DNA of 64,000 bases from Pelomonas sp. Root405 (GTDB lineage: Bacteria > Pseudomonadota > Gammaproteobacteria > Burkholderiales > Burkholderiaceae_C), in NCBI RefSeq assembly GCF_001425165.1, contig NZ_LMDU01000014.1:441056-505055 (forward strand). The letters are read 5' to 3'. A model generated the notes under the pieces. The model worked only from the letters and a program-made list of their open reading frames with translations. It did no database searches and was not told the origin of the DNA. This document shows positions 1 through 7,515 of this stretch, in pieces. Numbering within the stretch: the first letter of the stretch is position 1; every line of letters starts with the position of its first letter. A program made the translations under genes and the position numbers.

Positions 1-416
1 GGCTGAGCGGGTTTCGGCTGTTGCTGGTGGACGACGAGCCGGATGGTCGTGGTGCGGCGGCCTATGCGCTGCGCGTTGCCGGGGCGGAAGTGACCGAGGC
101 GGGAAGCGCCGAGGAGGCGCTGGGGCTATTTCGGACACGGCGGCCGCATGCCATCCTGAGCGACATCGGCATGCCGATCATCGATGGCTACGACTTCATC
201 CGGCTGGTGCGTGAGATCGAACATTCCGAAGGCCGCCACACGCCCGCCGCCGCGTTCACCGCCTTCGCTCGTGCGGAAGACCGCCAGCGTGCCATCGACG
301 CCGGCTTCGAGATGCACCTGGCCAAACCACTGGAGCCTGTCGCACTGGTCGAAGGCGTTGTGGCGCTGCTGCGTTCCAACGTGGGAGACACCACCGGCGA
401 GTTGAGCAGCCCGTGA
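1..416 (+). CDS. C-terminal receiver domain of a hybrid histidine kinase (5' truncated by window edge)
   Basis: The reading frame is open to the left edge, so this is the end of a longer protein. The visible part is one complete CheY-like receiver domain: an acidic LLVDDEPD start, the phospho-acceptor Asp in LSDIGMP, the conserved Thr/Ala region (AAFTAFA) and the Lys of LAKPLEP. A receiver at the very C-terminus is typical of hybrid sensor kinases, where it relays or competes for phosphate. An internal TTG at 21 could start a stand-alone receiver, but the frame continues upstream with sensible residues (LSGFRLL). The kinase part is outside the window, so the signal is unknown. Confidence 0.8.
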   Translation, partial: LSGFRLLLVDDEPDGRGAAAYALRVAGAEVTEAGSAEEALGLFRTRRPHAILSDIGMPIIDGYDFIRLVREIEHSEGRHTPAAAFTAFARAEDRQRAIDAGFEMHLAKPLEPVALVEGVVALLRSNVGDTTGELSSP

Positions 417-440
417 CCCGGCCCAGGGAAAGATGAAGTC

Positions 441-480
441 AAAAGGCTCAAGTCATCCAGCGACTTGGGCCTTTTTCTTT
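441..480. terminator. Bidirectional intrinsic terminator between the hybrid kinase and DUF72 gene
   Basis: A long inverted repeat (441-454 pairing with 462-476, loop ATCCAGC) has a T-rich tail on the plus side and a TTTT run on the minus side. It lies 25 nt after the kinase stop. Its stem contains the last codons and the stop of the convergent DUF72 gene, so both transcripts can end here. Confidence 0.8.
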
Positions 481-1454
481 GTCGCCGTAAAACCCTCGGC
501 CCGTTGCCGAGGTTTGGCCGTCAGCCACTCTGGCAGCGGTGCCCCTCTCTCACCGATGCGGCTCTCCATGCCCAGCTTGCGGCTCAGTGTCGCCGCGTCA
601 TAGGGCGCGTGCACCTTCACGTCGTTGTCGAAGTAGCAATAGACATCTCGGGTGGCTCGCTTGGGTGCCGTCTTCTGAGCCGCCAAATGGGCGTCGGCCA
701 CCTGAGCCCCTCGACTCCATGTATCAACCCGGGCGGCCCAGTGGTCCAGCGCTGCGTCGCTGTAGCCACTGGCGTAGAGCTCTTTGTCGCCATGCAGGCG
801 CACATAGACGAAGTCGGCTGTCAGGTCTTCGAGCAATGGCCATTTGCCGGCCGTGTCGGCGACGACCAGTGCGATCTTGTAGTGGCGCAACATGGCGATG
901 AAAGCGGGATCGACAAAGCTCGGATGGCGAATCTCCACCGCGTGGCACATCGGGCGCTTGCGGTCGACCTCCAGGCTCATCCGATCAGCCACGCGTTCGT
1001 CGTGCCCCTGCGCGATGCGCGCTGCGGCGGCGGTGTCATGCGGCAGCATCGCAAAAAAGGCCTCGAACCGGTCGGGCTTGAACGGCAGCATCGGCGGAAA
1101 CTGCCAGAGGATGGGCCCCAGCTTGTGACGCAACTCGAAGATGCCGTTGGCGAAGAAGTTGGCCAGCGGCGTCTCGATCTCCTTCAGCCGCCGCAGATGG
1201 GTGATGTATTTCGGCGCCTTGACGGCAAACACAAAGTCGTCGGGCGTCTCATCGCGCCAAGCGGCGTAGTAGGCAGGGCGCTGAAGTGAATAGAAAGAGC
1301 CGTTGATCTCGATGGTTGGGACCATCCGCGACGCAAACTCCAGCTCCCTGCGTTGCGCCAAACCTTTGGGATAGAAGACGCCGCGCCACGGCTCATACCG
1401 CCAGCCTGAAATGCCGATGCGGATGTCGCCCTTTGCAGATCGCGCCGTACCCAT
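453..1454 (-). CDS. DUF72 (YecE-like) family protein
   Basis: The protein matches the DUF72/YecE family, TIM-barrel proteins of unknown biochemical function. Visible family features are the GISGWRYEPWRGVFYP start of the barrel, the EINGSFYSLQRP segment, FAVKAPKYITH and GPILWQFPP. I chose the ATG at 1454 (MGTARSAKGD). The frame remains open to 1487, but those extra residues do not resemble the family. Length is about 333 aa, somewhat long because of a basic C-terminal tail (KPRQRAEGFTATKKK). The gene is convergent with the kinase and shares its terminator. It lies downstream of lexA on the same strand, so SOS read-through is possible but not shown. Confidence 0.85.
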   Translation of the reverse strand: MGTARSAKGDIRIGISGWRYEPWRGVFYPKGLAQRRELEFASRMVPTIEINGSFYSLQRPAYYAAWRDETPDDFVFAVKAPKYITHLRRLKEIETPLANFFANGIFELRHKLGPILWQFPPMLPFKPDRFEAFFAMLPHDTAAAARIAQGHDERVADRMSLEVDRKRPMCHAVEIRHPSFVDPAFIAMLRHYKIALVVADTAGKWPLLEDLTADFVYVRLHGDKELYASGYSDAALDHWAARVDTWSRGAQVADAHLAAQKTAPKRATRDVYCYFDNDVKVHAPYDAATLSRKLGMESRIGERGAPLPEWLTAKPRQRAEGFTATKKKAQVAG

Positions 1455-1534
1455 GTGGGATACATGGCATTGCGCGTGCCAACCCATCCACGACCCGCGC
1501 CCGCCGGATAAGGGCGTCCTGGGTCAGGCCATCG

Positions 1535-2221
1535 TCAATTGAAACCCTGGCCCCGAATCAAACCAACCGCCAAGCCTTCGATGCTGAAGCTTTCGCTGCC
1601 TTCGCCGATGCGAATGGGTTCGAAATCGGCGTTCTCGGGGAGCAGTTCAATGCCGTCCGGGCCGCGTTTGAAGCGCTTGACGGTGACTTCGTCGCCAACA
1701 CGGGCCACGACGATCTGGCCATTGCGAGCCTCGTTGGCCGACTGCACGGCCAACAGGTCGCCGTCGAGGATGCCAATGTCCTTCATGCTCATGCCCTTGA
1801 CCTTGAGCAGGTAGTCGGGTTTCTTGGCGAACAGGCTGGGCTCGACGCTATAGGTCTGCTCGACATGCTCTTGCGCCAGGATGGGTGCACCGGCAGCGAC
1901 GCGGCCAATCAAGGGCAGGTTCAGCTGCGCCAGGCTGGGAATGGGCAGGTTGAACTGCCGGGCACGGTTGACGGCGCTGAGCGCGTCGGACTTCAGACGG
2001 ATGCCGCGCGAGGTGCCGCCGATCAGTTCCAGCATGCCCTTGCGTGCCAGTGCTTGCAAATGCTCCTCGGCCGCATTGGCGGATTTGAAGCCCAACTCGG
2101 CGGCGATTTCAGCTCGCGTCGGGGGGGAGCCCGTGCTTTCAATCGCGTTGCGGACCAGGTCGAAGATCTGCTGCTGGCGGGCGGTAAGCTTGGGTCGATC
2201 TTGCACGGGCGGCCTTTTCAA
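1535..2221 (-). CDS. lexA: LexA repressor, SOS response regulator
   Basis: LexA binds SOS boxes and self-cleaves when RecA filaments form. The N-terminal winged helix begins with [13 protein letters not shown]. The cleavage site is Ala110-Gly111 in RVAAGAPI. The catalytic dyad is Ser145 (KGMSM) and Lys182 (TVKRF), counting from the TTG at 2221. The TTG start gives 228 aa. A GTG at 2206 would give a start ([11 protein letters not shown]) closer to many homologues, so the exact start is uncertain. A LexA box lies directly upstream, so autoregulation is expected. It is divergent from an asparaginase gene, and the space between them is only 50 bp. Confidence 0.96.
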   Translation of the reverse strand: MKRPPVQDRPKLTARQQQIFDLVRNAIESTGSPPTRAEIAAELGFKSANAAEEHLQALARKGMLELIGGTSRGIRLKSDALSAVNRARQFNLPIPSLAQLNLPLIGRVAAGAPILAQEHVEQTYSVEPSLFAKKPDYLLKVKGMSMKDIGILDGDLLAVQSANEARNGQIVVARVGDEVTVKRFKRGPDGIELLPENADFEPIRIGEGSESFSIEGLAVGLIRGQGFN

Positions 2222-2243
2222 GTGGCTGGTGATTTGTCCAGCA

Positions 2244-2271
2244 ACTGTATTTTTGTCCAGGAATCCATCAA
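2244..2271 (-). promoter_or_regulatory. lexA promoter with overlapping LexA (SOS) box
   Basis: On the minus strand there is a -35 like TTGATG (2271-2266), a 16-bp spacer and a -10 TACAGT (2249-2244). The sequence CTGTATTTTTGTCCAG at 2245-2260 matches the CTG-N10-CAG LexA operator with one mismatch to CTGT-N8-ACAG, and it covers the spacer and -10. Because the box lies only 12 bp from the start codon of the divergent asparaginase, LexA could affect that gene too. Confidence 0.8.
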
Positions 2272-3207
2272 TTGCAAACTCCCGCGAATTTAATTGTCAT
2301 CCTGGCTACCGGCGGCACGATCGCCGGCACGGCGCAGAGTGCCACTGACGGCGTCGGCTATACGGCCGCGCAGTTGCGGGTCGAAGATCTGCTCACTGCA
2401 ATACCGGGTTTGGCAACGCGCCAGTTGGAGGCGCATCAACTCGCCCAGCTCGACAGCAAGGACATGGACTTTGCGACCTGGCAACTATTGGCAAACGCGG
2501 TGCAAGCGCAGCTGGACAGGTCCGAGGTTGGCGGCATCGTCATCACCCATGGCACCGACACGCTCGAAGAAACGGCGTATTTCCTGCACCGTGTGCTGGC
2601 GCCGACCAAGCCCGTCGTGTTGACCGCTGCGATGCGTCCGGCAACGGCGCTGGCCGCTGACGGACCACAGAATCTCCTGGATGCCGTGCATGTGGCCGCG
2701 ACGCCAGACGCGGCCGGTGTGGTGGTGGCGTTTGCGGGCCGTGTGCACGACGCCACCCAGGTGCGCAAGGCGCACAGCTACCGGGTCGACGCCTTCGAAT
2801 CGACGGATGGTGCACTGGTGGCGCGCGTGGAGGAGGGCGCGGTCAGGCTTCTCGGCCGCTGGCCACAGGGCGAGGCGCTGGGTTTGGCGCACATTGCCAA
2901 GCCGGTTCAGGACTGGCCGCGTGTGGACGTCGTGATCAACCATGCTGGCCAGGATGGCCGCATCGTGCAAGCGCTGCTGGCGGCAGGCGTCGATGGCATC
3001 GTCGCCGCAGGCACTGGCAACGGCACCTTGAGCGTCGCGCTGGATGCGGCCTTGCGTGACGCCGAAGCCCGCGGTGTTCGTGTCGTTCGCAGTACGCGCT
3101 GTGACGCGGGGCCGGTCATGGCGCTGCCCGGGCTGCTGCCCAGCGCCGGCGCGCTGAGCCCGGTCAAGGCCAGGATCGAACTGATCCTGTCGCTGTTGGC
3201 GGCATAA
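2272..3207 (+). CDS. Asparaginase family protein (L-asparaginase)
   Basis: This is an N-terminal-nucleophile-type bacterial asparaginase, hydrolysing L-asparagine to aspartate and ammonia. Active-site elements are visible: TGGTIAG (Thr16), DSKDM, and THGTDT (Thr95, Asp96). There is no signal peptide, so it is likely cytoplasmic. The start is a TTG at 2272. No in-frame ATG or GTG lies closer to the conserved [10 protein letters not shown], and the family normally begins just before this motif. Length is 311 aa, normal for the family. It is divergent from lexA with a shared 50-bp control region. Type I or II specificity cannot be decided from sequence alone. Confidence 0.88.
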   Translation: MQTPANLIVILATGGTIAGTAQSATDGVGYTAAQLRVEDLLTAIPGLATRQLEAHQLAQLDSKDMDFATWQLLANAVQAQLDRSEVGGIVITHGTDTLEETAYFLHRVLAPTKPVVLTAAMRPATALAADGPQNLLDAVHVAATPDAAGVVVAFAGRVHDATQVRKAHSYRVDAFESTDGALVARVEEGAVRLLGRWPQGEALGLAHIAKPVQDWPRVDVVINHAGQDGRIVQALLAAGVDGIVAAGTGNGTLSVALDAALRDAEARGVRVVRSTRCDAGPVMALPGLLPSAGALSPVKARIELILSLLAA

Positions 3208-3242
3208 AGAAAAGCGGCGCCGAGCCGAAGCTCGACGCCGCT
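3207..3242 (-). terminator. Intrinsic terminator of ohr with UUCG loop
   Basis: On the minus strand, AGCGGCG-TCGAGC-TTCG-GCTCG-GCGCCGCT is followed by TTTTCTTT. The hairpin carries the very stable UUCG tetraloop. It lies about 20 nt after the ohr stop codon and abuts the asparaginase stop on the other strand. There is no T-run on the plus strand. Confidence 0.85.
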
Positions 3243-3260
3243 GCAGGAACGACCGTCGGC

Positions 3261-3695
3261 TTAGACGATGGTCAGCGTCACATCGACGTTGCCGCGCGTG
3301 GCATTCGAGTAGGGGCAGACCTCGTGGGCCGTGGCCACCAGGGCTTCGAGGGCGGCGCGTTCCATGCCGGGCACGGAGATCTTCATGTCGACCTGGATGC
3401 CGAAGGCGCCCGGCTTGTTGGCGTGCGGGCCGATGGCCACGTCGCTGGTGATCGAGACCTCCGCGGGCAGGCTGAGCTTCTGCTTGCCGGCGACGGCCTT
3501 CATCGCGCCGATGAAGCAGGCGGAATAGCCGGCCGCAAACAGCTGCTCGGGGTTGGTGCCCGGGCCGCCCGCGCCGCCAAGTTCCTTGGGCGTGGACAGC
3601 GTCACGTCGATGGCACCATCAGACGACTTGGCGGTGCCGGCGCGGCCACCGGTGGCGGTGGCGGTGGCGGTGTAGAGGGCTTTTTCGATGGCCAT
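3261..3695 (-). CDS. ohr: Organic hydroperoxide resistance protein Ohr (OsmC superfamily)
   Basis: Ohr is a thiol peroxidase that reduces organic and fatty-acid hydroperoxides in the cytoplasm, usually with lipoylated partners. The two catalytic cysteines are present: Cys60 in GYSACF and Cys127 in EVCPYS. The conserved Arg18 (GGRAG) and Glu50 (NPEQLF) of the active site are also visible. Length is 144 aa, typical. The N-terminus is slightly extended by a TATATAT repeat encoded by short GTGGCG-type repeats. It is 36 nt downstream of ohrR on the same strand, so the two probably form one transcript ended by the UUCG terminator. Confidence 0.94.
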   Translation of the reverse strand: MAIEKALYTATATATGGRAGTAKSSDGAIDVTLSTPKELGGAGGPGTNPEQLFAAGYSACFIGAMKAVAGKQKLSLPAEVSITSDVAIGPHANKPGAFGIQVDMKISVPGMERAALEALVATAHEVCPYSNATRGNVDVTLTIV

Positions 3696-3731
3696 GTGGG
3701 GCTCCTTGGGTTGACGGTGGGGTGGGGGAAA

Positions 3732-4208
3732 TCAGTTGCCTGCAGACTGGCCCAGCTGCTGTCGCAGTTGGTGCAGCCGCTGCGTCAGGGTGACGAGTTC
3801 GTCCAGCTCGCAGGCGCTGGCACAGGCCAGCTGGCCGGGAATGTCCAAAGCCTTGGCGCGCAGCTTGCGGCCGGCAGATGTCAGGAAAAGGTCGACGCGG
3901 CGTTCGTCTTCCGTGGCGCGGCGGCGCTCGATGTGGCCGAGGGCCTCCAGCCGCTTCAGAAGTGGCGTCAGCGTGCCGGAGTCCAGCGACAGGCGTTCGC
4001 CGAGCTGGCTGACGCTCAGCCCCTCGGTCTCCCACAGCACCAGCATGACGAGGTATTGCGGATAGGTCAGGCCGAGCGGTGCAAGCAGCGGCTTGTAGAG
4101 CTTGGTCATCGCCAGCGAGCTGCTGTAGAGCGCAAAGCACAACTGCCGATCCAGCTTGAGCCATTGCTCGCGCGAATCGACGGGTGCGGATGCCTTGCTG
4201 CGTGCCAT
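3732..4208 (-). CDS. ohrR: OhrR, MarR-family organic peroxide sensor and repressor
   Basis: OhrR represses ohr until its N-terminal cysteine is oxidised by organic peroxide. The reactive Cys24 lies in LDRQLCFALYSS, as in the family. It is followed by the KLYKPLLAPLGLTYPQYLVMLVL dimer/DNA-binding region (written here as two parts of the first half of the protein) and the DERRVDLFLT wing. The ATG at 4208 gives 158 aa, the usual size. The frame is open further upstream, but that region has no family similarity. A perfect palindrome sits inside its own promoter (4226-4238), indicating autorepression. Confidence 0.93.
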   Translation of the reverse strand: MARSKASAPVDSREQWLKLDRQLCFALYSSSLAMTKLYKPLLAPLGLTYPQYLVMLVLWETEGLSVSQLGERLSLDSGTLTPLLKRLEALGHIERRRATEDERRVDLFLTSAGRKLRAKALDIPGQLACASACELDELVTLTQRLHQLRQQLGQSAGN

Positions 4209-4215
4209 GGCCGTT

Positions 4216-4251
4216 AATGTAGTTGGCAATTCAATTGCGCACAATACAAAT
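4216..4251. promoter_or_regulatory. OhrR operator inside the ohrR promoter, possibly shared with the divergent DUF1304 gene
   Basis: Minus strand: -35 TTGTGC (4244-4239), exactly 17 bp, then -10 TACATT (4221-4216), seven bases before the ohrR ATG. The 13-bp palindrome GCAATTCAATTGC (4226-4238) fills the spacer and resembles AATT-rich OhrR operators. On the plus strand, TTGGCA (4223-4228) and TACAAA (4245-4250) with a 16-bp spacer could drive the DUF1304 gene from the same operator. Confidence 0.78.
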
Positions 4252-4345
4252 GGTCTTTGCGCCGGGTCGTTTGGGCGACAGGAGAGGCTAGGGTGATCTG
4301 CGAGGATGCGCCACCCCCAATCGAACAACGACGAGGAGAGATGCG

Positions 4346-4708
4346 ATGCAGATGGTGGCAATCGTGCTGGCCGCGCTGGTGGCGCTGCTGCACCTGTATT
4401 TCCTGGTGCTGGAAATGTTCTTCTGGACCAAGCCGCTGGGCCGCAAGGCCTTCGGGCTGAAGGCTGTCTTTGCCGAGCAGACGAAGGCGCTGGCCGCCAA
4501 CCAGGGGCTTTACAACGGCTTTCTCGCTGCCGGCCTGGCATGGGGCCTGATGCAGGGTGCCACGGGTGCGGGCAAGCCCTGGCTGGTGTTCTTCCTCGGC
4601 TGCGTCATCGTGGCCGGCGTTTTCGGCGCGGCGACGGCATCGAAGAAGATCCTTTACGTGCAGGCGCTGCCCGGCGCACTGGCGCTGGCAGCCGTCCTGC
4701 TCGCCTGA
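4346..4708 (+). CDS. DUF1304 small integral membrane protein
   Basis: A 120-aa protein with four predicted membrane segments and the DUF1304 signature (LHLYFLVLEMFFWTKP, NQGLYNGFLAAGL). The family has no established biochemical role. A purine-rich AGGAGAG lies just before the ATG at 4346. It is divergent from ohrR across a region with a shared operator, so it may belong to the organic-peroxide response. That link is inference from the promoter arrangement. Its end lies 6 bp from the convergent ABC-F gene. Confidence 0.85.
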   Translation: MQMVAIVLAALVALLHLYFLVLEMFFWTKPLGRKAFGLKAVFAEQTKALAANQGLYNGFLAAGLAWGLMQGATGAGKPWLVFFLGCVIVAGVFGAATASKKILYVQALPGALALAAVLLA

Positions 4709-4714
4709 CCCAGC

Positions 4715-6646
4715 TCAGCTCAGCGCTTCGATCTGCTCGCTCAGCGTCAGCCAGCGCGCCTCATCGGTTTCGAGCTGATCGCTGATCGCCTTCAGCCGCT
4801 TGCCCATCTCGGCAATGGCCGAGGCGGCTGCGCCTTCTGCGAGCTGGGCCTCGATGCCCGCGCGCTCTTCTGCCAGGGTGTGCATGCGCTTGTCGATGGC
4901 TTCCATCTCCTTGCGCAGCGGCCGCGTCTGCTCGGCGAGCTTGGCGCGGGCCTGGCCTGAGGCCTTGCGGTCCTCGCGTGGCGCGGGCGCCTGAACAGGT
5001 GCGGCGGCCACGACAGGCGCAGGCGCGGCGGCGGGCTGCTTCTTGGCGGCGCGTGCGGCTTCCTTGCTCTGCTCCAGCAGCCAGCGCTGATAGTCGTCCA
5101 GGTCGCCGTCGAAGGGCTTGACGACGCCATCGGCCACCAGCCAGAACTCGTCGCAGACCTCGCGCAGCAACGCGCGGTCGTGGCTGACCAGCATCACCGT
5201 GCCCTCGAACTCATTGAGCGCCATCGACAGCGCCTCGCGGGTGTTGAGGTCCAGGTGGTTGGTGGGTTCGTCCAGCAGCAGCAGGTTGGGGCGCTGCCAG
5301 ACGAGCATGGCCAGCACGAGGCGCGCCTTCTCGCCCCCGGACAGGCTGCCGACCTGCTGGTTGACCATGTCGCCGGTGAATCGGAACTGGCCGAGGAAGT
5401 CGCGCAGCTCCTGCTCGCGGCCCGCCGGGCCGACTTCACGTGCGAGCCTCACCATGTGCTCCAGCGGGCCTTCGTCCAGGCGCAGCACGTCCAGCTCCTG
5501 CTGCGCGAAGTAGCCAATGGACAGTCCCTTGCCCTGCGTCAGCCTGCCGGCCAGCGCGGGCTGGGTGCCGGCAATCGTCTTGACCAGCGTGGACTTGCCC
5601 TGGCCGTTGGCGCCCAGGATGCCGATGCGCTGGCCGGCCAGCACGGAGCGGTCGATGTTGCGCACGATGGTCGTGGTGCCGTAGCCCGCCGACATCTCGT
5701 CGAACATCAGCATCGGGTTGGGCAGGTTCAGCGGTTCGCGGAACTCGAAGTTGAAGTCGGCAGAGGCAAGCACGGGAGCCAGGCGCTCCATGCGCTCCAG
5801 CGCCTTCACGCGGCTTTGTGCCTGCTTGGCCTTGCTGGCCTTGGCCTTGAAGCGGTCGATGAATTTCTGCAGGTGGGCGACGCGCTCCTGCTGCTTGGAG
5901 AAGGCCGCCTGCTGCAGCACCATGCGCTCGGCGCGCTGGGTCTCGAAGCTGGTGTAGTTGCCGCCGTAGCGCACCAGCTTGCCTTCGTCGAGGTGCAGGG
6001 TGACCTTGGTGATCGCGTCGAGGAATTCGCGGTCGTGGCTGATGATGATCAGCGTGCCGTCGTAGCGCTGCAGCCAGGCTTCCAGCCAGACCAGGGCGTC
6101 CAGGTCTAGGTGGTTGGTCGGTTCGTCCAGCAGCATCAGCTCGGCCGGGCACATCAGCGCGCGGGCCAGTTGCAGGCGCATGCGCCAGCCGCCGGAGAAG
6201 CTGTTGACGGGCGCGTCCAGCTGCTCGGTCTTGAAGCCCAGGCCCATCAGCAGTGCCTGGGCGCGGGAGCGGGCGTCGAAGGCGCCGACGTCAGCCAGCA
6301 GCGCATGCGCGTCGGCCATCGCGTGGCCGTCGTTGGCAGCCTCGGCGGCGTCGAGCGCGGCGCGGGCGGCCACCAGCGGCAGATCGCCCTCCAGCACGTA
6401 GTCGGTCGCGCCGTCGTCGGTCTCCGGCATGTTCTGGGCCACCTCGGAGCGGCGCCAGTGCCTGGGCACCTTGACCTCGCCCTTGTCGTTGCCCAGGCGG
6501 TGCGTCAGCAGCGCGAACAGACTGGACTTGCCGGCGCCGTTGCGGCCGACGAGGCCGATCTTTTCGCCGGGTTGCAGCGTGGCGGACGCGTTGTCCAGCA
6601 CCACCTTAACGCCGCGGCGCAGCGTGATGTCGCGCAGCGTGATCAT
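4715..6646 (-). CDS. ABC-F family ATPase (YheS-like)
   Basis: A soluble tandem ABC ATPase without membrane segments, of the ABC-F class that acts on ribosomes. Two nucleotide-binding domains are clear. NBD1 has Walker A GLVGRNGAGKSS, signature SGGWRMRLQLARAL and Walker B LMLLDEPTNHLD. NBD2 has GILGANGQGKST, SGGEKARLVLAML and LLLLDEPTNHLD. Between them is the KQQERVAHLQKFIDRFKAKA linker, and a C-terminal charged coiled coil follows an Ala/Pro-rich stretch. The start MITLRDITLRRGVKVVLDN and 643-aa length are closest to YheS. It overlaps the prmB stop region by 4 nt and heads the same strand block. Confidence 0.9.
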   Translation of the reverse strand: MITLRDITLRRGVKVVLDNASATLQPGEKIGLVGRNGAGKSSLFALLTHRLGNDKGEVKVPRHWRRSEVAQNMPETDDGATDYVLEGDLPLVAARAALDAAEAANDGHAMADAHALLADVGAFDARSRAQALLMGLGFKTEQLDAPVNSFSGGWRMRLQLARALMCPAELMLLDEPTNHLDLDALVWLEAWLQRYDGTLIIISHDREFLDAITKVTLHLDEGKLVRYGGNYTSFETQRAERMVLQQAAFSKQQERVAHLQKFIDRFKAKASKAKQAQSRVKALERMERLAPVLASADFNFEFREPLNLPNPMLMFDEMSAGYGTTTIVRNIDRSVLAGQRIGILGANGQGKSTLVKTIAGTQPALAGRLTQGKGLSIGYFAQQELDVLRLDEGPLEHMVRLAREVGPAGREQELRDFLGQFRFTGDMVNQQVGSLSGGEKARLVLAMLVWQRPNLLLLDEPTNHLDLNTREALSMALNEFEGTVMLVSHDRALLREVCDEFWLVADGVVKPFDGDLDDYQRWLLEQSKEAARAAKKQPAAAPAPVVAAAPVQAPAPREDRKASGQARAKLAEQTRPLRKEMEAIDKRMHTLAEERAGIEAQLAEGAAASAIAEMGKRLKAISDQLETDEARWLTLSEQIEALS

Positions 6647-7515
6647 TGCAGGGACTCCTTCGTCAGCAGCAGCACCTGATCGGCGCCGGACGACGTTTCG
6701 AGCCAGACGGTTTCCAGCGTCGGGAAGGCGGCCTCGAAGTGCTCGCGCTCGTTGCCGATCTCCAGCACGAGCACGCCGTCGTCGGTCAACGCGGCGGGCG
6801 CGGCGCGCAGCAGCTCGCGGATGAAGTCCATGCCGTCCGACCCGCCGGCCAGCGCCAGTTCGGGTTCGGCGCGGTATTCGGCGGGCAGGGCAGCCATGCT
6901 GTTGCTGTTCACGTAGGGCGGGTTGCAGAGAATCAAGTCGTAGGGTCCCGCATCTTGGTTGATTGCGGCGGCGAGGCCGTCGCCTTGCAGCAGGCGGATG
7001 CGCAGTGCCAGATCGTGGCGCTCGACATTGAGCTTCGCGACGGCGAGCGCGTTGATGTCGATGTCCAACGCATCGACTTCCACATCAGGCCAAGCCATCG
7101 CGGCCAGCACGGCAAGGCTGCCGTTGCCGGTGCACAGGTCGAGCACGCGGCGGCTGTTCGGGTGCAGCCAGGGATCAATGCTGGCGTCGGCGATCAGCTC
7201 GGCGATGAAGCTGCGCGGCACGATGGCACGCTCATCGATGGTGAAGGGCACGCCCTGCAGCCAGGCCTCGCCGGTCAGGTAGGCGGCCGGCTTGCGGGTG
7301 GCGATGCGCTCGTCGATCAGCGCGACGATGGCCGCCAGTTCGGCCTGGCTCAGCTCGCGCTCTTCGTGCGCTTCCAGGGCGTCAAGCGGCAGGCCCAGGC
7401 GCCACAGCGCCAACCACATCGCCTCGTCGAAGGCATTCGTCGTGCCATGGCCAAAAAACAAGCCCGCCTGGGAGAGGCGGGCGGCTTGGGTGTCAATGCA
7501 GTGGATCAGTTTCAA
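6643..7515 (-). CDS. prmB: PrmB, ribosomal protein uL3 glutamine N5-methyltransferase
   Basis: PrmB methylates the Gln side chain of ribosomal protein L3 with S-adenosylmethionine. The class I methyltransferase motif DLCTGNGSLAVL and the Gln-binding NPPYVN motif are visible, along with the N-terminal FFGHGTTNAFDEA segment typical of PrmB. The start is probably the TTG at 7515, which overlaps the pilU stop (TTGA). That gives 290 aa, a little short against the usual ~300. The frame is open upstream only within pilU. A terminator-shaped sequence lies within the first codons (7454-7482). The 3' end overlaps the ABC-F start by 4 nt. Confidence 0.88.
   Translation of the reverse strand: MKLIHCIDTQAARLSQAGLFFGHGTTNAFDEAMWLALWRLGLPLDALEAHEERELSQAELAAIVALIDERIATRKPAAYLTGEAWLQGVPFTIDERAIVPRSFIAELIADASIDPWLHPNSRRVLDLCTGNGSLAVLAAMAWPDVEVDALDIDINALAVAKLNVERHDLALRIRLLQGDGLAAAINQDAGPYDLILCNPPYVNSNSMAALPAEYRAEPELALAGGSDGMDFIRELLRAAPAALTDDGVLVLEIGNEREHFEAAFPTLETVWLETSSGADQVLLLTKESLQ
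7454..7482 (-). terminator. Intrinsic-terminator-like hairpin inside the 5' end of prmB, just after pilU
   Basis: On the minus strand, GCCCGCCT-CTCCC-AGGCGGGC is followed by TTGTTTTTT. The 8-bp perfect GC stem with a U-rich tail lies 30 nt after the pilU stop codon. It is also translated as prmB codons (LSQAGLFF). It could end most pilU transcripts or attenuate prmB. No experimental support can be drawn from sequence. Confidence 0.55.

Noticed and set aside
3636-3680. GTGGCG tandem repeats as a regulatory or phase-variable repeat
   Set aside because: They lie in frame in ohr and encode the Ala/Thr/Gly N-terminus. Copy number is low and no frame change would be useful.
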